This document shows, one piece after another, positions 55,316-64,000 of a stretch of 64,000 nucleotides of DNA; position 1 is the first letter of the stretch, and every line of letters begins with the position of its first letter. The position numbers were made by a program, and so were the translations under genes. The stretch is from Termitomyces sp. T153 (taxonomy: Eukaryota; Basidiomycota; Agaricomycetes; Agaricales; Lyophyllaceae), in the NCBI GenBank assembly GCA_018296165.2, contig JACKQL020000162.1, positions 1 through 64,000 of the forward strand. The letters run 5' to 3'. Under the pieces are notes generated by a model that was given only the letters and a program-made list of their open reading frames with translations, did no database searches and had not been told where the DNA came from.

Positions 55316-56570
55316 TCACTCCAAAGTTACAAATTGCCTGGTTAGCTGGTGAAATAGGGTAGATGCCTCAAATAGCTTTTGGGGCATTGGGATGCCTACA
55401 GTAGAAGTCCCAGACCAAGCCTGATGCATGAACATTAGCCTGTAGTTCCCAAGAGATGTCCTCAATGCCATATCCCTTCTATTTCATCTTGAACTGCAAC
55501 TTCCCTTGGAAGAATCTGCTGTCCAAGATTTCCTCCACCTCATACTCCTCCTCATCATTGACCAGGACTGGTGGTGGGGGTGGCTCAGAGTGATGGCCTG
55601 AGACTGGATCCTCTGGAGCTGGAAATAACTTAACTACATTGAAGGCTGGGTGCAGTTGGTGGAGGCCTGCTGGGAGTTCAGTAGGTATGCCAAAGGCCCT
55701 ACCTTCTTCTCCACTGTGAAGGGAGGTTCTGGGGAGGTGGGGCATCCTGGGGAAGGGTCCAGAGGTGTGGGAATGGGTTGTGACACTTGTACACATTGGA
55801 TTTATATAAGATGACAATGTGACAGCTTCTGGAATGGTCTTGTTGTTTTAATGTCTGAGCTATCCAAGTACACACAGTCCCCAGGCTTGTAAACTGGGGC
55901 AGGTGTCCATCTGCAATCATAGTACTGTGCCATGTCTTCCTTGGCCTTCACCAGTGCAGCTTTTGCCTCCTCCTGTGCCTTCCTCATCTGATCTACAACT
56001 CATTGACAGAGTCATTCTCTGAGGAGCATGCTTGAGATTCAAATCCCATGCAAGAGTGCCTGCCAGTGTTCAGGAAGAATGGAGTCATCTGTGTGAAAGA
56101 GTGAATGTGGTTGTTGTACTGGAATTCTGCATCCAGCAGCAGCTCATCCCAGTCATCCTGCCTCTCATTACAAAACAGACAGAGATACTGTTCCAGTTCC
56201 TGGTTAACATGTTCTGTCTGCCTATCTGACTGAGGGTGATAAGCTGTAGTGGTATGGAGCTTCATGCTTAGCAGGTGATACAGTTCTCGAGTGAATTCTG
56301 CCACAAACTGGGGGCCCAGGTCCAAGACATACCATACTCATCTGACAGACCATAGAGTTTCTAGACATTTTTCCAGTACAGGCTGGCTGCTCCTAAGGCA
56401 GAGTATGTAGTGTGGGTAGGTATGAAGTGAGCCCATTGGCCATAGAGGTCCACCACTACCATCACAGTATTGTACCCATGAGCATCTGGAAGTTCCACAA
56501 TAAAATCCACTGATGCAACACTTCAGCAAGCAGCTGGAATAGGGAGTGGGTGGAGCTGGCCCATGGGTGC
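55316..56570 (-). pseudogene. Family B integrase core and chromodomain, left part
   Basis: The minus frames 56325-55993, 55987-55802 and 55817-55479 correspond to the intact integrase at 45498-46640: GPQFVAEFTRELYHLL, SDRQTEHVNQELEQ, YKPGDCVYLDSSD, then YEVEEILDSRFFQGKLQFKMK, where the chromodomain ends early. A foreign segment of about 60 bases at 55735-55800 interrupts the C-terminal region. Confidence 0.82.
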
Positions 56571-56888
56571 TGATACGATGTTGTCACACCATTGGGAACA
56601 TAATAAACACCAGAAGTCAAAACAAACATTTATTAAGGCTGAAAACTGTAAGCCTCCTGGTAAAACAAGTCCCAGCAACATTATCCCTTTAAATACACCA
56701 GAAGAAAGACAGAACAGGATAGGACAAGGACTATACTAGACTATACACTCAATAATAGTCCAATCACTGTAATGGGAGGGGAAGCATGGGACTGGCAAAA
56801 GCACCTGAGTGGCATCAATTCTGGCAAGATCTAGATCTGATCTAAGAATAACTAGATTGGAATGTTGACTGAAAGGAGGTAAAGGGGG

Positions 56889-57234
56889 AATGAATGAGAA
56901 AGAATGGAATGAAGAGAAGGGAAAGGAAGATGAATGGAAGAATATGAAATGAATGGAATGAAGGGAAGGGAAAGGAAGATGAATGAATGAATGAGAAAGA
57001 ATGGAATGAAGGGAAGGGAAAGGAAGATGAATGGAAGAATATGAAATGAATGGAATGAAGGGAAGGGAAAGGAAGATGAATGAATGAATGAGAAAGAATG
57101 GAATGAAGGGAAGGGAAAGGAAGATGAATGGAAGAATATGAAATGAATGGAATGAAGGGAAGGGAAAGGAAGATGAATGGAAAAATATGAAATGAATGGA
57201 ATGAAGGGAAGGGAAAGGAAGATGAATGGAAGAA
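56889..57234 (+). repeat. Purine-rich minisatellite inside the solo LTR
   Basis: Seven copies of a 30-bp block beginning GGAATGAAGGGAAGGGAAAG alternate with an 18- or 19-bp spacer of two kinds (GAATGAATGAGAAAGAAT or GGAAGAATATGAAATGAAT), giving a higher-order period near 97 bp. The strand is almost all purine. Looser repeats of GGAAGAACCTGAATGGG continue to about 57430. Confidence 0.9.
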
Positions 57235-57619
57235 CCTAAATGGGAAAGAACCTGAAAGGGGAAGAATATGAAAGGAATAAAGGAAGATGAATGGAATGAA
57301 TGGGAGGGGACAGATGAATGGAAGAACCTGAATGGGAAAGGACCTGAATGGGGAAGAATATGAAATAAATAAAGGAAGAAGAAGGGAAGAAACTGAATGG
57401 AGAAGAATATGAATGGTAAGAAATACAAAGGAGGGAGAGAAAATGGGGCAAATGGAAGCTAAGAATGCAAAGGAGGAATGATGGAACCAGGAACTGGCCT
57501 GTGGCACTGAAACAGGCATGCCAAAAGAGGGAATTAGAATAACAGTTATGAATAAGGGGCTGGAAAGTATGGAACCAAAAGTCACATGTAGGGGGTGGTC
57601 TGTGCACTGTAGAAAGAGG

Positions 57620-57627
57620 TATAAATA
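57620..57627 (+). promoter_or_regulatory. TATA box of the solo LTR
   Basis: TATAAATA followed by GCCCC, about 240 bases upstream of the LTR's right end. It is the only strong TATA match in the insertion. Confidence 0.4.
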
Positions 57628-57867
57628 GCCCCAGTAGAGTAGCAAATGGACAGGCAATTAATAGGCAAAGGCTCGGTGGTTCCCAGGGAGTGAATCACTT
57701 AGGCTGGAGTTTGTTGAGACCCCTCTGCATTCAGAATAGAAATATTTTGAAAGTAAACCCCTTCAACTTCAAGCATTTATCAAGACATCAGTGTGGAATT
57801 GGAGTAGACTGCCTAAGTCTTCAAGAAAGCCCCAGAACTATCAGTATTACTCTAACCCAGTACTACA

Positions 57868-58840
57868 GTGCTTGGCAGTGAGGCTTGGTATGGAGACAGA
57901 GGTCATAGGTGCTAGTGTAGGTGCCCACATATCAGGAGATCTGTGGCCACCAATAATTCTAGAATACCAGCTCCAGCATCTTCCACCTTCTAGGATGTCC
58001 AGCCACTCAAGAGTCATGATGTTGTTCTACAATGTGCCAGTGAAGTTCTGGAATGTTAGGCACATAAATGCATCCTCTGAAGGTCAAAAGCCCATCCTGA
58101 AGACCTCACTCATCAGCATACACTGACTTGACTCCACTTGCCCATCAAGCTTGCAGGGCCTGTGCAGCCTGGGCAACCACATCCTCCTGTGCACCCTTCC
58201 AGTTCCCTCTTTGGATGTCCCTAAGGATGTTTGCCTCATCCTCTTAGACCACAATCCCTTCTAGTGCACTGATGGCAAAGAGCTCTGGCTTGAAGAGGAC
58301 AATGTTGTCATTATCTCCCGCTCCAGTGCCATGGTCAGCCCACCTGAACAGTGCATCTGGTTTGCCCAGACTCTGTCCTGGTTTGTAGTGCAATAGGAAG
58401 TCAAAGTTGGCCAGATACAGAGACCACCAAGCTTGACATCGATTGAGCTTCTTAGCAGAATGGAAGTACTCCAGATTTTTGTGGTCTATCCAGACTTTGA
58501 ACTTATGCTGTGCACCCTCAAGGAAATGTCACCATTCTTCAAAGGACTGAATGATTGCTAGCATCTCCTTGTCAGGGATCTTATAGTTCTGTTCCACTGC
58601 ATTAAGGCTTTTGGAGTAGAAAGCTACTGGATGCCATTTGCTATCCTCTTTTGACTGCTGGGAGAGGACTGCTCCTGTAGCAAAGTCTGAGCTATCTGCT
58701 TCCAGATGGAATGGAGAATTATCATTGGGGAACAGAAGGACTGACTTTGAGGTCACAGCTTGCTTGAGAGCATCAAAGGCAGCTTGCTGTGGGGGCTCCC
58801 ACTGCCATGCAGTATCCTTAACTGTGAGGTCAAAGAGGGG
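57868..58840 (-). pseudogene. Family B integrase zinc domain and RNase H
   Basis: On the minus strand, 58756-58529 reads VLLFPNDNSPFHLEADSSDF and KWHPVAFYSKSLNAVEQNY (RNase H). The tether and connection continue to about 58130. The region 58125-57868 is the HHCC area before the solo LTR. Confidence 0.8.
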
Positions 58841-59870
58841 TCATGCATGGTGGGAGAAATCCTGTATGAACCTCTGATAGAAATTAACAAACCCAAGAAA
58901 GGCCTGAACTTCCTTCTTGCTCCTTGGTTCCAGCCACTCTGCTATACCTGACACTTTAATGGGGTCCATCTTGGCTGTTCCATGCAAAATGATTAAACTC
59001 AGGTACTCCACTTTAGTCTGTTCAAATTTGCACTTCTCAGGCTTTAAATAGAGCTGGTGTTGGTGGAGGCATTCCAAGACAATGTGTGTGACCCAGCAAT
59101 GCTCCTCCAGAGTTTTTGTATAGATGAGAATATTATCAAGATATATGCAAACAACACCTTCTGCAATCAGAGCATGAAAAAGGTCATTCATCATAGTCTG
59201 GAAGGTGGCTGGGCTATTGGTGAGACCAAAGAACATTACCAGAGGTTCAAAGAGTCTGAAATTAGTTTGGAATGCTGCCTTCCACTCATCCCCTTCTTTG
59301 ATGCATACATTGTTATAGCTCCAGTGGACATCCAACTTTGTGAAGTAGTATGCACCTCAAAGGTTGTTGACAAGTTCTGAGATGAGTGGCAAAGGATAGT
59401 GGTTCTTCACTGTCATTGCATTCAGGACATGATAATCCTGAACCAGACAAAGAGACCCATCCTTCTTCTTAATAAAGAAGACTGGGGAGGCCATTGGAGA
59501 CTTGGAGGGTCATATTTGTCCTGAGCTAAGATTCTCCTGCAGGAAAGCATCCAGCTCATCCTGCTCATGGGGCACAAGTGGATAGACCTTGCAGCTGGAG
59601 GGCTCTGCATCTGGTACACATCTGGTATCAGCTCAATTGCATGATCCCACTGCTTGTGCTCTGGAAGTGAATCAAAGGAGGCCTTGGAGAATACATCCTC
59701 AAAGTCATGGAGGTGATTGGGAACAATGCTACAGAAAGGCTTGGGCTGTGAGTTTGCTGCAAATGCCTCAGCCAGATGCTGAAAAGTAGTCTGACTGGCT
59801 TGAATCTCTGCCACTGTAGGAGGGAGGCAGAGGATTGTAGCATAGATCCAATCACCCATCTCTATGGTCT
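58841..59870 (-). pseudogene. Family B reverse transcriptase
   Basis: The minus frame 59335-58841 (164 codons) has MFFGLTNSPATFQTMMND, then CIYLDNILIYTK at the active site (YLDD expected) and [20 protein letters not shown] in the thumb. Upstream, 59859-59422 holds the region before the fingers (VFSKASFDSLPEHKQWDHAI) with a shift near 59600. It differs from the canonical motif by the second catalytic Asp. Confidence 0.86.
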
Positions 59871-59949
59871 CATCTGGGAACTCTGCATCTGGAGTACAGG
59901 TCCATTCTTCTTCACCTTCCTCATCCTCTGGAGATTCACACCCAACACC

Positions 59950-60489
59950 CTAGACATCCTTGTAGAGGGCCTCTCTATGAGGGAATGCCAGAGGGGAGGG
60001 ACTCAGGAGGTCAAGATCAGCATAAGGGAGATGCCCAGCACAACAGGCACATACAGCAGCATACTCACAAACCTTGGCTCTCTGCTCCTTATAGGCTTCT
60101 TCTGCACAGATAATGCAGTGATGTGGGCAACAACTCATCTTCACCTCACCCTTAGTACAGTCAATCTCTGAGTTGTGTTCATGTAGCCAGGTGAACCCCA
60201 AGATCATGTCTTGCTTTTCCAAACTAATGATGACAAAAGCAGCTTGTTCTGAGTGGTCTTAGTAGTGGAGGACTAGGTCCACCATGAAGTGAATAGAGCC
60301 AGCTTCATTGAGTGTGCCATCAACATTATATACAGGGATAGGATGGGAAAGGGAGCAAGTGGTCAGATGGTGTCATTGCACATAGTCAGTGTCAAGGAAG
60401 AGGCCTGTTGTGCCACTGTCAAGGAGGGCAACCACACTTCAGATCTGCTAGGTGTCTGTCATCTCAATTTCCACCTGTAGCTTCAAGAG
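59950..60489 (-). pseudogene. Family B protease and Cys/His-rich segment
   Basis: On the minus strand, a protease with a D-S-G-type active site at about 60420-60390 and QDMILGFTWLHEHNSEIDC downstream. A cluster CCPHHCIIC ... CEYAAVCACCAGH follows, conserved in position and spacing with the plus copy at about 39900-40010. Confidence 0.75.
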
Positions 60490-60637
60490 CTGGTCATCCA
60501 ACTCCTTGCAGCCCAGAATGCCACAAGAACCCCCTCCCCAGATGCACCTATAGCTGTCCATTCTGATGAAGTGGCCAATGTATTGGAGGAGGTTCCTACA
60601 GAGTCTGAGGATTTTTAAAAGGGCAATGGATGACCAG
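60490..60637 (+). other. 148-bp inverted segment inside family B gag-protease
   Basis: The plus strand here matches 39160-39310 of the plus copy (CTTGCAGCC, GAAGTGGCCAATGTATTGG, GAGTCTGAGGATTTTTAAAAG), although the surrounding element reads on the minus strand. The segment is bounded by 11-bp inverted repeats CTGGTCATCCA (60490-60500) and TGGATGACCAG (60627-60637), which could have mediated the flip. Confidence 0.8.
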
Positions 60638-61476
60638 TATGCTTCTATTGCCTAGTATTCATCTGGGCGCCCCTCTGCCATGCTGTTAATACAATCCCTG
60701 AGAGAGGGGTGGAGTCCATCATGGAGGGTTAGGCAGAATTGTAGACCATCTGGATATCCAGCCTGTTCAACTAAGGCACAAAAAGAGTCAATGGACTCAT
60801 CAAGTGACCACTTTCCTTGAACATACTGAGTTTGGTCTCAAAGGGAAAGAGCTGCAGTTTTGGTGGGTTCAAGGCAGAAGAACTCTTCCCAGAACTCCTT
60901 CTCAAACTCTGTCCAGCCAGAGAAACTCTCAACTCCTCCTGGGCATCAGAAGATATGCAGTGCATAGGTTGAGGCTTGACCAGCCTTCATGTAGGAGAGA
61001 ACCCAGGCAATTTTCAAAGCATCCAAGGTAAAGGCTTCACCACTCAGTTGGATATAGGTGATACAGAACTGGAGGAAACATTCTCCAGCCTTACAATCTC
61101 CATCATATACATCAGTGAGTGCAGGACAAGGGAGTTTGGAACAAGGAGCTGAAAGGCCTAAGCTTGATGCAAACACAGACCATTCTGCAGCAGCTGGAGC
61201 CAAGAATCCTGAGCTAGGTGCAGATACAAACAGTTCTGCATCTGCCAGGGGCATTGGAGGTGTGGTAGGAGCAAGAGAGAGATGTTCCAGAAGAGCTTGG
61301 AGAGAAAGGGACATTGCTTCAGTAGTTTGACAGAGTCTAGTGAGTTCAGCCATGTGGGAAGTAAGGGAGGCTTGGGTAAGTTGAGCCTGTGTCTCCAGGG
61401 ACAGCAAACAACTCTAGGCATCATTCTGGGGGCTTGAAACATCAGGGGGAGATGCTGGAGGAGTTGGCTGGGTCAT
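60638..61476 (-). pseudogene. Family B gag, minus copy
   Basis: The minus strand starts at the ATG 61476-61474 (MTQPTPP...), with a TAG about 20 codons in. The core continues DVYDGDCKAGECFLQFCITY and LDALKIAWVLSYMKAG. A stop at 60946 is followed by the rest in other frames. Confidence 0.82.
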
Positions 61477-61592
61477 AGGAGGAGCACAGGGAGCACTAAG
61501 ACACTGGTGGGGAAGAGACCTTTGAGAAACCAAGTAGAAGCTCAGATAATCAAAAAAGGGGCTCCCAGACCAAATCTAGAGACTTGATCTGC

Positions 61593-62033
61593 TGTAAGGG
61601 CGACCTCTGGAGGCTGTGGCTCAATCACACAGCTGGCAAAGGGAAATCCAAAGTCTATTCAGTACTGTACAGTGTCTACTGAGATAACTACTCACCTGGC
61701 AAAGGAAAATCCAAAGAGAACAAGTCTGGGGATTCCTTAGGCCAGGTGTGACACTTCAGAGGCTTCAGAAGCATGAGAAAAAACTGTACAGTATGACAGA
61801 GAAAAAAGACAAAAGTGATGTATCAGCAATTGGTCAGCAGTTATATAAGCTAGTGGCAGTGTCAAAAGGGCCACACTTGTCTGAATTATTGACAGAGAAC
61901 CAGTGCAGCCTAAGGGCTGAAACTAGGACTAATAGATAGAGAAAAGGAAGGAGAATAAAGGAAAACTATAGTGGGGGAAATCTGACAAGAACTGGAGAAG
62001 GAGAAGGGGAAATGAGTGGGACATCCCCTGATA
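61593..62033 (-). repeat. Family B LTR (5' copy)
   Basis: 441 bp. Begins TGTAAGGGCGACC and ends CCCCTGATA on the plus strand, so one end has a C-to-T change. It differs from its partner at 54876-55315 at several positions, unlike the identical pair of the deletion derivative. Confidence 0.88.
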
Positions 62034-63708
62034 GTGAAGATAGCAGGTGTGGCAGAGTGGCCAGAGCCCCAGAACAAGAAGGAGGTGCAGGCATTCCTTG
62101 GTTTTGCAAACTTCTACTGGAGATTCATCCAGGACTTCTTGCACCATGCCCATCTGCTATTTGACCTCACTGAAAAAGATGTTACATGGAGTTGGGACCT
62201 CTGGAGCAGATGGCCTTCAACACTCTCAAGTGCACCATGATCTCCAGACCTGTCCTCCTCTTCCCAAACAACAACTCTCCCTTCCAGGTAGAAGCTGACA
62301 GCTCCAACTTTGCCACTGGGGCTGTGCTCTTGCAGCAATCTCCAGAGGATGGAAAGTGGCATATAGTGGCCTTTTACTCCAAGAGCCTGAATGTGGTGGA
62401 GCAGAACTACAAGATCCATGACAAGGTAATGCTGGCCATCATCCAGTTGCTTGAGGGGTGGCAGCACTTCCTGGAAGGCACACAGCACAAGTTTGAGGTC
62501 TGGACAGATCACAAGAACCTTGAATTCTTCTGGACAGCCAAGAAGCTCAATTGCCAACAGGCCCAGTGGTCTCTTTACCTGGCCAACTTTGACTTCTCTT
62601 TGCACCACAAGCCTGGCTGGAGAAGCCAGATGCCCTATCCTGGAGAGCAGACCATGGCACAGGGAAGGAGGATAACAGCAACATTGTGCTCCTCCACCCT
62701 GAACTGTTTGCAATCTGAGCCATGGAGAGTTTAGCTGTCAAGGGAGCAGAAGTGGACACTCTCCAGGACATACAGTGGGGTAATTAGGATGGCCAGCAAG
62801 AGGAACTTGTAGCACAAGCAGCTCAGACACTGAAGTCAGGGCATACCACTGGTGCCAAGGCAGTCTGCGCAGATGAGCAGGCCCTCTGAGATGGAATCCT
62901 GACCTTCTGAGACCATATCTATGTCCCCAACATTCCAGAGCTCCATCAGAGGATTGTGGAGCAACACCATGACTCCCACATTACAGGGCACCCCAGATGG
63001 TGAAAGACACTAGAGCTAGTATTGTGGAACTACTAGTGGCACCAGATGTCTTGGTATATTGGATCCTACACTAGTAGATGCAATTTCTGCCTCCAGACCA
63101 AGCCTTAATGCTGACTGCTCTATGGACAGTTACACCCACTGCATGTGCCCACAGAACAATGGAGTGTGGCTTCTGTAGACTTTATTGTAGAGCTCCCCAA
63201 TGCCCACAGTTACAATGTGATCATAGTGGTGGTAGACCTGTACAGCAAGTGAGTGCACTTCATTCCAACCCACACTACCTGCTCCACCATGGGTGCTGCA
63301 AACCTGTACTGGAGGAACATCTGGAAGCTCCACAGCCTCTCCAATGCCTATGTCTCTGATTGGGGACCACAATTTGTGGCAGAGTTCACTAGGGAGCTCT
63401 ACCAACTGCTTGGCATGAAGCTCCACACCTCCACCACCTACCACCCATAGTCCAATGGTCAGACCAAATGCATAAATCAGGAGTTGGAGCAGTACCTCCA
63501 CTTCTTCTGCAACAAGCACCAGGATGACTGAGATGAACTCCTCCCCAATGCTGAGTTCCAGTACAACAACCATGTTTATGCATTCACCCAGTTCTCCCCA
63601 TTCTTCCTTGACATGGGATAGCATCCATGCATGGGTTTTGAACTCTGGGCCAAACCCTCAGAGAATGAGGCAGTAAACAAATTTGTGGACCTAATGAGGA
63701 TTTCTGCT
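62034..63708 (+). pseudogene. Family B pol fragment (RT thumb, RNase H, integrase), plus strand
   Basis: It starts at the LTR border with [20 protein letters not shown], i.e. inside the RT thumb. RNase H (62186-62734) reads NNSPFQVEADSSNFATGAVL, WHIVAFYSKSL and FEVWTDHKNLEFF. Integrase follows at about 62890-63690 with VASVDFIVELPNAHSYN, DWGPQFVAEFTRELYQLLG and QELEQYL. Many stops. It joins the next repeat at about 63705. Confidence 0.82.
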
Positions 63709-63766
63709 GCTCAGTGCAGTGCATCAGTAGATGGTAGAGCCATGGGAACTACTGTACAGAAGACTA

Positions 63767-64000
63767 GAGCTGCTTCTGACCCTAGGGCAATGATCACTGA
63801 GGTAATACAGAGAACAAAGTATATTAGTGGAATAGATAACAATACAATTAGTAACTAATCACCTAGCAGAGGGGAATCTGAAGAGAACAAGTCTGAGGAT
63901 CCCCACTGCTCAGCATGGCACATCAGCAGGCAGCAGAGGGAGAACTGCAGAGTTCTCTGTATTACCTCAGTGATCATTGCCCTAGGATTAGAAGCAGCTC
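63767..64000. repeat. Large inverted repeat at the window end
   Basis: The arms 63767-63815 and 63952-64000 (49 bases each) are complementary at 47 positions around a 136-base spacer. The spacer contains a diverged piece of family B-like LTR (AGAGAACAAGTCTGAGGAT). The right arm ends exactly at the window edge, so the repeat may be longer. Confidence 0.85.

Larger units (their letters stand above)
56571..57867 (+). mobile_element. Solo LTR (unassigned family, 1297 bp) inserted in family B integrase
   Basis: It begins TGATACGATG and ends GTACTACA, and is flanked by GTGC on both sides (56567-56570 and 57868-57871), in an integrase sequence that is continuous in the copy at 46621-46690. The TG...CA ends and short duplication indicate an LTR-element insertion. 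A TATA box at 57620-57627 lies about 240 bases from the right end, placing U3 to its left. A purine-rich minisatellite fills part of that U3. Orientation is inferred from the TATA box. Confidence 0.65.
54876..62033 (-). mobile_element. Family B chromovirus, minus copy (7.2 kb) with a nested solo LTR
   Basis: LTRs are 54876-55315 and 61593-62033. The minus-strand order is gag (61476-60638), an inverted 148-bp segment, protease (60489-59950), RT (59860-58841), RNase H (58756-58130), then integrase (58125-57868 and 56570-55320). The integrase is split by a 1.3-kb insertion (56571-57867). All genes carry stops. The flanks AACTC and GTGAA are not a duplication, so one or both borders are rearranged. 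The right border abuts an opposite-strand family B fragment. Confidence 0.87.

Noticed and set aside
56736..57657. Long minus-strand frames (up to 271 codons) rich in Phe, Pro, Ser and His
   Set aside because: They are the translation of a purine-rich minisatellite in several frames at once, with no non-repetitive core.

Overview
The window is nuclear DNA of a filamentous basidiomycete, most likely an Agaricomycete. The evidence is short (about 48-77 nt) GT-AG introns, a single-chain fungal FGAM synthase, a mitochondrial AIM9-like kinase-fold protein, a fungal jelly-roll/transmembrane protein, and the transposon types present (Ty3/Gypsy chromovirus with chromodomain, Ty1/Copia, PIF1-type Helitron). 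The species cannot be fixed from sequence alone. The 441-bp LTR chromovirus is reminiscent of marY1-type elements of Tricholoma, but no comparison could be run.

Two islands of ordinary host sequence, with normal CpG content, sit in a sea of nested, CpG-poor transposons. Island 1 (about 19.1-33.0 kb) holds, in order: a decayed UTP10 pseudogene (-), a small SRPBCC-fold gene with a 12-nt microexon (+), a BAG-domain gene (+), a cell-surface transmembrane gene (-) with one apparent frameshift, and the intact 1360-aa FGAM synthase gene (+). Island 2 (about 48.5-50.5 kb) holds one three-exon AIM9-like gene (-).

Transposons fall into recognisable families. (1) A Ty1/Copia element (-) occupies the left end, with its 5' LTR at 18799-19145 beside the UTP10 remnant. 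It is split by a 12.1-kb Gypsy element, here family A (3830-15948, 949-bp LTRs), and by a family C LTR element (1-2675). (2) Family A carries gag, protease, RT, RNase H and integrase on the minus strand. On the plus strand, between integrase and the 3' LTR, it carries a separate spliced Cys-rich gene broken by four transitions to stop. An older copy of its 5' half lies at 41991-44997. (3) Family B is a chromovirus with 440-442-bp LTRs, present as a plus copy (37474-41990), an internally deleted copy with two identical LTRs (44998-48226), a 7.2-kb minus copy (54876-62033) carrying a nested solo LTR with a minisatellite, and further fragments (51662-51970, 62034-63708). (4) Family C, with LTRs of about 1.05-1.13 kb, is present at the left end, as a solo LTR inside family A gag (13187-14318), and at 51971-53057. 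(5) A degenerate Helitron (33100-37140, -) ends in a long open frame that fuses the PIF1 helicase C-terminus to a ubiquitin-specific-protease-like domain.

Nearly all transposon genes are broken, and every RT active-site motif that can be read carries an Asp-to-Asn change. Most damage that can be typed is C-to-T or G-to-A, consistent with deamination of methylated cytosine or a RIP-like process. No CRISPR array, rRNA or convincing functional tRNA gene was seen.
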